Positions 35,941-43,783 of a DNA stretch of 47,206 nt are shown in pieces (the first letter of the stretch is position 1; the number at the start of each line of letters is the position of its first letter). A program made the position numbers and the translations under genes. The stretch comes from Flavobacteriaceae bacterium. GTDB lineage: Bacteria > Bacteroidota > Bacteroidia > Flavobacteriales > Flavobacteriaceae. The notes below the pieces were generated by a model, which did not search any database, was not told the origin of the DNA, and worked only from the letters and a program-made list of their open reading frames with translations. The DNA lies in assembly GCA_029248185.1 (NCBI GenBank), contig JAQWJV010000036.1, forward strand, positions 1 to 47,206, written 5' to 3'.

Positions 35941-37380
35941 ATGAAAAGTAATCATCTAAATATTCGGACTGTTTTAAAGTTATTTATTTATGGATTTTTG
36001 TTGCTTTCGGTTAGCAATTGTTCTTTAAAAAAGGAAGATAGCAATCAAAAGAAAAACAAGGATAACCGCCCAAATATCATCTTTATTTTTGCTGACGACT
36101 GGGGATGGGGCGATTTGAGTTGTCATGGCCATCCTTATGTCAAGACGCCTAATATAGACCGTCTTGCAAAAGAAGGAACGGACTTTCTAAGATTTACAAC
36201 CGCTAGCGGTGTTTGCTCTCCAAGCAGAACTGCGGTTATGACCGGACAATTTCCAGCCCGACACAATATCGATGGTCATTTTGCTTGGGTATCGGATAAT
36301 GCAAGAAGGAATATGCCTGATTGGTTAGATCACGAAACCACCCTCTTGCCCAGGATTTTACAACGTAATGGATATACAACAGCTCATTTCGGTAAGTGGC
36401 ATCTTTCTAATAATATGATTCCAGATTCTCCCTTGCCCAGCAAGTATGGTTATGATACTTACGGTGCTTTTAACTGTTCCGGAGAGCAAATCCCAGTCCA
36501 TGAAGATGCCAATAGTGCCATTTCGTTTATTAAGAAAAGTCACAGCGAAAAAAAACCTTTCTTTATTAATCTATGGATTCATGAACCTCACACCCCCCAC
36601 CATGTAATTCCTAAATACCAATGGCGCTTTCCAAACCTTAAAGAACCTGACAATATTTATGCTTCGATTTTATCTCATGCAGATGATAGAATTGGACAGG
36701 TATTGGATGAACTGGATCGTCTGAAATTGACGGAAAACACATTGGTGATATTTAGTTCAGACAATGGTCCGGCCAGATCAAGCAGCAATCGGAAAAAATT
36801 GAGCCTAATGTTTGACTCGGCAACTGGTGCGGGTTTTGGTCTTGAGGCTTCCAAAGGCATTACTGGAGGAAGGAAAGGCTATAAAGCAGCCCTATTTGAG
36901 GGGGGAATAGGTGTTCCATTTATCGCTCGCTGGCCGGGAAAAATCAAGGCTGGAATGATTGACAATTCCTCGCTGATGTCGGCAGTAGATTTGCTTCCTA
37001 CTTTCTGTGAAATCGCTGGTGCCAAACTTCCAGAATCATATAAACCCGATGGGATAAGTCAAGTTAAAACACTTAAGGGAAAAAAATACCCCGTAAGAAC
37101 CAAACCCCTATTCTGGAAAATGAATGCCAATTGGCCTGCGCCAAAAAACAAGCCGGATCATTGGGTATCATATGCTGTTCTTGATCAAAATTGGAAACTC
37201 CTTGCCAGCGAAGATTTTAGTCATCATGAGCTTTATGACATTACTAATGATGTTTATGAAAAAAATGATCTAAAACAGGCTCATCCTGATGTTGTAGTAA
37301 AACTATTAAATAAAATACGTGAATGGAAAAATGGTCTTCCTGAAAAACCAGACAAAAAATTATTTTCTGGTACTAGATAA
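35941..37380 (+). CDS. S1-family sulfatase lipoprotein
   Basis: A 479-residue protein with a lipoprotein signal (FLLLSVSNC). The sulfatase fold is clear: metal site FIFADDWGWGDLSCHGHP, signature CSPSR with formylglycine Cys about 92 followed by TAVMTGQFPARHNI, GKWHLSNN, WIHEPHTPHH, and SSDNGPARSS. It is shorter than the 10066 sulfatase and differs in the signature (CSPSR against CAPTR), so the two probably belong to different S1 subfamilies and act on different sulfate positions. The next gene starts seven bases after its stop, so the sulfatase and the GH106-like protein are tightly coupled. A separate upstream promoter is likely because of the 437-base gap, but none was identified. Confidence 0.92.
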   Translation: MKSNHLNIRTVLKLFIYGFLLLSVSNCSLKKEDSNQKKNKDNRPNIIFIFADDWGWGDLSCHGHPYVKTPNIDRLAKEGTDFLRFTTASGVCSPSRTAVMTGQFPARHNIDGHFAWVSDNARRNMPDWLDHETTLLPRILQRNGYTTAHFGKWHLSNNMIPDSPLPSKYGYDTYGAFNCSGEQIPVHEDANSAISFIKKSHSEKKPFFINLWIHEPHTPHHVIPKYQWRFPNLKEPDNIYASILSHADDRIGQVLDELDRLKLTENTLVIFSSDNGPARSSSNRKKLSLMFDSATGAGFGLEASKGITGGRKGYKAALFEGGIGVPFIARWPGKIKAGMIDNSSLMSAVDLLPTFCEIAGAKLPESYKPDGISQVKTLKGKKYPVRTKPLFWKMNANWPAPKNKPDHWVSYAVLDQNWKLLASEDFSHHELYDITNDVYEKNDLKQAHPDVVVKLLNKIREWKNGLPEKPDKKLFSGTR

Positions 37381-37387
37381 TAATTTT

Positions 37388-40300
37388 ATGATGAAAAGAC
37401 ATCTTATTTCATTAGTAATTGGGATTTCTTTTACTGCCTTAAATTCAAATTTATTGGTCGCTCAAAAATCGGGGGAAGAAATTTCTGGATATGAATTAGT
37501 GGAGTTAAGCAATCCCGATAATCTTTCTAAAACTGATATTAATGCGCCGGGTTTTCCCACACGTGCAGTTGATTTAGACGTTCTACCGGGTTTTCAAAAT
37601 CCGCCTAATGGTTATGGTGAGGTTCCCTTTTGGTGGTGGACAGGTGATCCACTGAACAAAGATCGTCTGCTATGGCAAATAGAAGAGCTACACAAGAAGG
37701 GGGTAAACGGCATGCAGGTTAACTATTCTCACACAAAAGAGAAAGGATGGCCAACAGATAAAGCTGATCCTGAGCTATTCTCTGAGGAATGGTGGGACAT
37801 TTGGGAATTCGTAGTACAAGAGTGTAGCAAACGAGATATGGGCATTGGATTGAGTGGCTATACCATTGATTGGCCCAAACCCAACATGGAAGCCAGTAAT
37901 CTATTCAGTCGTATCATCTACTCAATACCCGAAATCAATGGACGAACTATTGAAATTGATACAATACTAAGTGTTAAATCAAGTGACAAAGTTTCAATCA
38001 CAATTTCAGATAAAAGTATCGGTGTTTGGGCTTATCCTATTCGAAATAGGTCATTGAATTTTGGAGGTATTGATTTACAAAAATTCGTTACAAACTCTAA
38101 TCTAAATTGGACTGCTGAAGAGGGAGAATGGGAGATATATGTTTTTAGTGCTGTTAGCCATCCTGGAACCATCAACCCCATACACCCCCTTGCCGGAAGC
38201 ACTGTAATCAATAAATTCTTTGAGCAATTCCAACACAATACGGTAGATAAAACATCTAAAGGATTAAACTATTTTTTCCAAGATGAATTAAAGTTTGGAG
38301 TAGGGGATCGTATCTGGACAAACGATTTTAACGATCAGTTTAGAAAATATAAAGGATATGAGGTGTTTGAGGTTCTTCCAGCACTTTATACGGACATGGG
38401 TCAGATAACCGCCAAGGCTCGTCTTGATTTTATGGATGTTAAAATACATCTTTCGGAAGAACGGTATTTTAAACCAATATTTGATTGGCACTGGTCAAGG
38501 GGGATGATTTATGGATGCGATCCCAGCAGCAGAGGGAAAAAACCAGAAGAGTATGGTGATTATTTTAGAGGTACAAGATGGTACACCGCTCCTGGGCATG
38601 ATACCCCCGGAGGAAATGCCGATCTAATAAAAGGCAAGGTATCGAGTTCCATTGCCAATCTCTATAAACGTCCCCGTGTTTGGTTAGAAGGTTATCACAG
38701 TTTGGGATGGGGTGCTACTCCCGAAAGACTAATGTATGCTACAAGTGAAAATTACCTTTACGGCTGTAATCTTCTCAACCTACATGGTTTGTATTATTCC
38801 ACACATGGTAGTTTTTGGGAGTGGGCTCCTCCGAGTTACCATTTCAGAATGCCCTATTGGGATCATTTGGATGTTTTCCTAAAATATTTCGAGAGACTTT
38901 CTTATTTATTGAGCCAAGGAGTTTTGCAATCCGATATTGCAATCCTGTATCCGGTAAGCCCCTTGCAAGCCGAAATGAAATCTCCAACAGAAACCAGCTT
39001 GTATCGCAATCAAAGTGTATTGCAGAATAAGCAAGGTGTATTAAAGGTTAATTCTAAAGAATTCACAAAAACAGCTTTTGAATCCGGGACCGAATTATTC
39101 AATAGTGGATATGACTTTGTTTTTATCGATCATCAATCACTAATCCGAGCCGAAATAGATCAAAATCAATTTACTGTCTCAGATGCGACATATAAAGTAC
39201 TTGTCTTGCCGTCAATGAAATCAATGCGATGGTCAACCGTTCAGCAAGCCCTAAAATTTTACAGAAGTGGAGGGATTGTTATTGCTGTTGAGTCCCTTCC
39301 CCAAGCGAGTGATCGTATTGGTAACGATGATCCAGAACTCGATAAGGCAATAAAGGAGATTTTTGGCGTATCAACCAATGAAATCAATTCAGGAATCAGT
39401 CTTAAAAAGCAAGGCAATAAAGCAGGTGGTATTGGCTTATTCGTAAAAGATGCCCATCAATTAAAAAATGAAATTAGTAAGCTTTTAACCCAGCATGTAA
39501 GTTCAGATGAATCCGTTAGAGCCATGCATCGGAAAATAGGAAAGCGTGATGTATATATGGTTATGGGTAGTGGCAAAGATGTCAGCTGTGATTTTCTGTC
39601 CAAAGGGAAGGTTGAACAATGGGATCCTTGGACTGGAAAAGTCACTCCCCTATATCAGTCAACTGAAACCAACTTAGGAACCAATATTAGATTGTCATTC
39701 GAAGAAAACCAGTCTCAAATCATTGTTTTTTCTCCGGGTGAGATTCCGGTAAAAGTTATTTCTACTCAACTGGATGAAATCGCCAATATTGAGAAAAATA
39801 AATGCAATATAACAGTTACCGGATACACCCGCGTTCCTGGTTTAAGTGAAACAACCCTCAATGTCAATGGCGAATTGATCAAGGTCTCAGTTTATGCATC
39901 TCCTCCCCCCACTCCACTTCGGCTAGATGGTGATTGGGAATTTGAATTAAAACCTACAATGAACAATAGCTGGGGTGACTTTCGACTTCCAGTTTTTGAA
40001 AAAATCATTGGCGCTGAAGCTCGTTTTTTTAGTTATGCAGAGGAAACATCTGACCCTGTAGGTTGGGAGTTAGCGGATATTGATGATTCAAAATGGGAAC
40101 GAGTAACATATGGATTTGGTCAGAAGTTCTGGAAACTTGGTCCTCTCCCAAGCGGATGTGATTTATCGGGATTGGAGCAAGAATTATCTACAACTTACCA
40201 GATTGATCCAACCAATCCAGTAATCGTCAATGGTAAAACATACAACTGGGAACCGTATGACTATTCGTGGAGAATGGGTATCGAAGGTGATCCCGGAGAC

Positions 40301-41323
40301 CAAAAGGGTTATCATGGATTGAAAAAGCGCTTAACAAGCGATTTTATATTGTTTAAAAAACAAAAAGAAACAGATAGTATGGGTATAAATTATCTATGGA
40401 CTTCTGCTTATACTCATAAGAAAACAAAAGTTCAACCCCATATAGGGAATCTAAAACCCTCGGTTATTTATCTAAACAGTAAAAAAGTACCTATTCTCTC
40501 CTCAGAATTAAAGCTTAAAGCTGGAAACAATCCTTTACTTTTAAGATATGACACACTAGGGCGTACCCACTTTGTGCTTGAAAAATCGGATGCTGAAGGA
40601 AGCGATAAAAGAACTCCTTTATCCATGAAATGGTGGGATATGGAGGGAAGAATCAATTTTGATGTAAAACCTGAATCAACTGCTCATTATGGGTGGTATC
40701 GTTTTACGGCACCTCCCGGATTGCAGTCCATGACAATCAGAGCAATGGGACAGTTAGAAGTATGGGTCAACGGCAAGTCTCAGGTTGTAAAAACTGTAAA
40801 AGAAGATTTTCCTGCTAAATATCAAGTAGATCTTTCGGAATCAATCAAGAAAAAATCCAAAGTTGCAGTTCGCATCAAGCAGGCTCAGGGGTTTTTTGGC
40901 GGTTCTGTTTTACCGGAACCTATTTTGCTCAACTGTACAGCAGGGGCCATTCAATTGGGCGATTGGTCAAAGGGTTCGGTGCTCGAAAATTATTCAGGCG
41001 GAGCTTGGTATCGTAAGAACATCCAATTGTCAAATAAGCAGGCAAACAGTAAGGTAATCATTGATTTGGGAAAAGAAGTCGTGGCTTCAGCAGAAGTGAA
41101 GATCAATGGGGTCTCTGCTGGCATTTTAGTTTCAGCACCATGGACGTTGGACATCTCAAAACTCGTGAAATCAGGAGATAATAGTATCGAAATTCTCGTT
41201 TATAACACACTATCAAATCACTTCAAAACCATTCCCACCAAATACAACACAAACAAAGAGCAAAAGTCAGGATTAATAGGTCCGGTACAAATAGAATTTT
41301 TAACAATAGTCGAACTCAAGTAA
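37388..41323 (+). CDS. GH106-like protein (putative alpha-L-rhamnosidase), secreted
   Basis: A 1311-residue protein from ATG 37388; the frame extends back to 37319, inside the sulfatase gene, but the signal peptide (KRHLISLVIGISFTALNSNLLVAQ) begins here. The N-terminal catalytic region has the GH106-type opening PPNGYGEVPFWWWTGDPLNKDRLLWQIEELHKKGVNGMQVNYSH. It continues with GLSGYTIDWP, YFFQDELKFG, and WLEGYHSLGWGATPERLMYATSENYLYGCNLLNLHG, whose glutamates are catalytic candidates. The C-terminal 350 residues contain beta-sandwich domains including a sugar-binding-like segment (GGAWYRKNIQLSNKQ...VKINGVSAGILVSAPWTLDISKLVKSGDN). GH106 enzymes release alpha-L-rhamnose. At about 1300 residues it is longer than many relatives. 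The family match is fairly good, but specificity could extend to other deoxy-sugars. Confidence 0.7.
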   Translation: MMKRHLISLVIGISFTALNSNLLVAQKSGEEISGYELVELSNPDNLSKTDINAPGFPTRAVDLDVLPGFQNPPNGYGEVPFWWWTGDPLNKDRLLWQIEELHKKGVNGMQVNYSHTKEKGWPTDKADPELFSEEWWDIWEFVVQECSKRDMGIGLSGYTIDWPKPNMEASNLFSRIIYSIPEINGRTIEIDTILSVKSSDKVSITISDKSIGVWAYPIRNRSLNFGGIDLQKFVTNSNLNWTAEEGEWEIYVFSAVSHPGTINPIHPLAGSTVINKFFEQFQHNTVDKTSKGLNYFFQDELKFGVGDRIWTNDFNDQFRKYKGYEVFEVLPALYTDMGQITAKARLDFMDVKIHLSEERYFKPIFDWHWSRGMIYGCDPSSRGKKPEEYGDYFRGTRWYTAPGHDTPGGNADLIKGKVSSSIANLYKRPRVWLEGYHSLGWGATPERLMYATSENYLYGCNLLNLHGLYYSTHGSFWEWAPPSYHFRMPYWDHLDVFLKYFERLSYLLSQGVLQSDIAILYPVSPLQAEMKSPTETSLYRNQSVLQNKQGVLKVNSKEFTKTAFESGTELFNSGYDFVFIDHQSLIRAEIDQNQFTVSDATYKVLVLPSMKSMRWSTVQQALKFYRSGGIVIAVESLPQASDRIGNDDPELDKAIKEIFGVSTNEINSGISLKKQGNKAGGIGLFVKDAHQLKNEISKLLTQHVSSDESVRAMHRKIGKRDVYMVMGSGKDVSCDFLSKGKVEQWDPWTGKVTPLYQSTETNLGTNIRLSFEENQSQIIVFSPGEIPVKVISTQLDEIANIEKNKCNITVTGYTRVPGLSETTLNVNGELIKVSVYASPPPTPLRLDGDWEFELKPTMNNSWGDFRLPVFEKIIGAEARFFSYAEETSDPVGWELADIDDSKWERVTYGFGQKFWKLGPLPSGCDLSGLEQELSTTYQIDPTNPVIVNGKTYNWEPYDYSWRMGIEGDPGDQKGYHGLKKRLTSDFILFKKQKETDSMGINYLWTSAYTHKKTKVQPHIGNLKPSVIYLNSKKVPILSSELKLKAGNNPLLLRYDTLGRTHFVLEKSDAEGSDKRTPLSMKWWDMEGRINFDVKPESTAHYGWYRFTAPPGLQSMTIRAMGQLEVWVNGKSQVVKTVKEDFPAKYQVDLSESIKKKSKVAVRIKQAQGFFGGSVLPEPILLNCTAGAIQLGDWSKGSVLENYSGGAWYRKNIQLSNKQANSKVIIDLGKEVVASAEVKINGVSAGILVSAPWTLDISKLVKSGDNSIEILVYNTLSNHFKTIPTKYNTNKEQKSGLIGPVQIEFLTIVELK

Positions 41324-41346
41324 GAACTTAAATCACAGAAAATCCT

Positions 41347-43692
41347 ATGAAATTTATAAAAGCATTTTTATTCGCAGGAATAACCCTATGTTCATCCTGC
41401 AATGGATTTCCCGAGATTGATACAGCTGTCAACTACATAAATCCATTTATTGGTGCAAGTACCAATGTAGCAGACGCTGGTGCATTTCACGGTTTGGGCA
41501 AGACCTTTCCCGGGGCAACAACTCCATTTGGTCTCGTTCAAGTGAGTCCAAATACAATAACTGGTGGTGACAATGGTTCTGGTTATAGTTACGAACATAC
41601 AACCATTGAAGGTTTTGCCTTTACACAAATGAGTGGTATCGGTTGGTACGGTGATCTGGGTAATTTTTTGGTGATGCCAACAACCGGTGAATTGAAAACT
41701 TCTTCTGGTAGAATAAGCAATCCAGAAGAAGGTTATCGGTCGAGATATTCGAAAGAAGATGAAGTTGCAAAGGCGGGTTATTATGCTACAACGCTTACTG
41801 ATTATGGAATAAAAGTGGAAGCTACGGCAGCTGCTCATAGTGGGATACTACGATTTACCTTTCCCGAAAATAAGCAATCACGCATTCAGATTGACTTAGC
41901 TAGACGAGTGGGGGGTACCTCAACAGAACAGTATATAAAAGTTATTAACGAAAACACCATTCAGGGTTGGATGAAATGCACTCCTGATGGCGGTGGATGG
42001 GGCAATGGAGAAGGTAATCCCAATTATACGGTCTTCTTTTATGCGCAATTCAGCAAACCACTGAAAAATTATGGAGTCTGGAGTGGCGATATTCCAGAGG
42101 ACTGGTCTCGAAAACGTCAGAGCATTGAGAGCGATAAGTTTAGAGAACTGGTGGCCAATGCGAATTTGGAAAAAAAATTCAAAGAAAAACAAGGTAAACA
42201 TCTTGGATTTTTCACAGAATTTGAAACATCTGAAAAGGAGGAGGTACTGCTAAAATCAGGAATTTCATTTGTGAGTATGGAAGGAGCCAAAAACAATCTT
42301 TTCTCGGAAATACAAAATTTTGACTTTGATAAGGTAAATAGTAATGCTGTAAAATTGTGGAATGTTGCTATGAGTAAAATAAAGGTGGAAGGAGGTCATG
42401 AAGAAGATAAATATATTTTCTATACAGCACTTTATCATACCATGATTGATCCGCGAAGTTTTACAGATGTTAATGGGAGTTATCCCGGCGGTGACAAACA
42501 AATTCGCAAATCAGACAAGTTCACCAAACGCACTATTTTTAGTGGATGGGATGTATTTAGAAGTCAGTTCCCTCTCCAAACCATTATCAATCCTGAGATT
42601 GTCAATGATATGATAAACTCACTCATAGAGTTGGCTGATAAAACGAAAAGGGGCTATTTCGAACGATGGGAGTTCCTCAATAGCTATAGTGGCTGTATGC
42701 TTGGAAATCCAGCCATATCTGTTATGGTTGATGCTTTCAACAAAAATATTCGTGGTTTTAATATTGAAAAGGGCTATGAAATTGCTAAGATGACAAGTGA
42801 GATGTTTGGTAATGAACAGTTGGGTTTTAATACATACAAAGGAGCGATATCCTCAACCTTGGAACTCTCCTACACAGAGTGGTGTATGTCTCTTTTAGCA
42901 GACAGTCTGGGTTATAAAGATGATGCAGAAAAATACCGTAGGCTCTCTAAAAGTTATGCTAATGTTTTTGATCGAGAAAAGGGATGGTTTCGGCCCAAAA
43001 GCGAAGATGGCAGCTGGGTAGAACCCTGGCCTGAAAGAGGTCGGCTAACTCAGGATTATGGCTCTAGGGAAAGCAACCCCTATCAACAAGGATGGTTCGT
43101 ACCCCACGATATCGAGGGTTTGTCCGAGCTTCTTGGAGGAAAAGAAACTGCCTTGGCTGATTTGAATAATCTCTTTGAAAATGTACCTAAAGACATGATG
43201 TGGAACGACTATTACAATCATGCTAATGAACCCGTACATCATATTCCTTTTCTTTTTAACCGCCTTGGAGCACCTTGGCAGACTCAATACTGGACACGAC
43301 AGATTTGTAAAAGAGCTTATCGTAACACTGTAAAAGGCCTCGTAGGAAATGAAGATGTTGGGCAAATGTCAGCATGGTATGTTTTAGCAGCTAGTGGTAT
43401 TCATCCTATTGCACCAGGTGAAAATCGTTATGAGATTACCAGCCCCGTTTTTAATAGGATTGAAATTAAACTGGATCCAAAATATGCCAAAGGGCAAACT
43501 TTCACAATCCTTGCTCATAACAATTCAGATGAAAATGTCTATATCCAATCGGCTAAATTAAATGGGGAAAACTGGAATAATTCCTCGATTACTCATGATC
43601 AACTCGCTGCCGGTGGTCTCCTTGAACTTGAAATGGGGAAACAACCAAATAAAGACTGGGGTTCTGAACTTAAAGAAAAAACCTATCAATAG
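41347..43692 (+). CDS. GH92 alpha-mannosidase-family protein, secreted
   Basis: A 781-residue lipoprotein (TLCSSC at about 18), normal length for GH92. The N-terminal domain starts with the family opening VNYINPFIGAS...GLGKTFPGATTPFGLVQVSPNT and SGYSYEHTTIEGFAFTQMSG. The (alpha/alpha)6 domain includes FYTALYHTMIDPR, FSGWDVFRSQFPLQTIINPE, FERWEFLNSYSGCMLGNPA, and GNEDVGQMSAWYVLAASGIHPIAPGENRYEITSP near the end. GH92 enzymes are calcium-dependent exo-alpha-mannosidases using inversion. It starts 23 bases after the GH106-like gene. Its presence implies alpha-mannose in the target glycan, or in a glycoprotein glycan attacked by the same locus. Confidence 0.92.
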   Translation: MKFIKAFLFAGITLCSSCNGFPEIDTAVNYINPFIGASTNVADAGAFHGLGKTFPGATTPFGLVQVSPNTITGGDNGSGYSYEHTTIEGFAFTQMSGIGWYGDLGNFLVMPTTGELKTSSGRISNPEEGYRSRYSKEDEVAKAGYYATTLTDYGIKVEATAAAHSGILRFTFPENKQSRIQIDLARRVGGTSTEQYIKVINENTIQGWMKCTPDGGGWGNGEGNPNYTVFFYAQFSKPLKNYGVWSGDIPEDWSRKRQSIESDKFRELVANANLEKKFKEKQGKHLGFFTEFETSEKEEVLLKSGISFVSMEGAKNNLFSEIQNFDFDKVNSNAVKLWNVAMSKIKVEGGHEEDKYIFYTALYHTMIDPRSFTDVNGSYPGGDKQIRKSDKFTKRTIFSGWDVFRSQFPLQTIINPEIVNDMINSLIELADKTKRGYFERWEFLNSYSGCMLGNPAISVMVDAFNKNIRGFNIEKGYEIAKMTSEMFGNEQLGFNTYKGAISSTLELSYTEWCMSLLADSLGYKDDAEKYRRLSKSYANVFDREKGWFRPKSEDGSWVEPWPERGRLTQDYGSRESNPYQQGWFVPHDIEGLSELLGGKETALADLNNLFENVPKDMMWNDYYNHANEPVHHIPFLFNRLGAPWQTQYWTRQICKRAYRNTVKGLVGNEDVGQMSAWYVLAASGIHPIAPGENRYEITSPVFNRIEIKLDPKYAKGQTFTILAHNNSDENVYIQSAKLNGENWNNSSITHDQLAAGGLLELEMGKQPNKDWGSELKEKTYQ

Positions 43693-43783
43693 TCTTCAAA
43701 TGCTTAAAATATAAACATCAAAAAAAGGTAATAAAACATAGATCGAGGGAATATTAAATTCAAATAATTCAAAAAGATATATC

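Noticed and set aside
37319-37387. Upstream extension of the GH106-like frame into the sulfatase gene
   Set aside because: The extension lies inside the sulfatase coding region, and a proper signal peptide begins at 37388.
41392-41838. 148-codon minus-strand ORF inside the GH92 gene
   Set aside because: Antisense shadow of a conserved GH92 domain; its composition is typical of complementary-strand artefacts.
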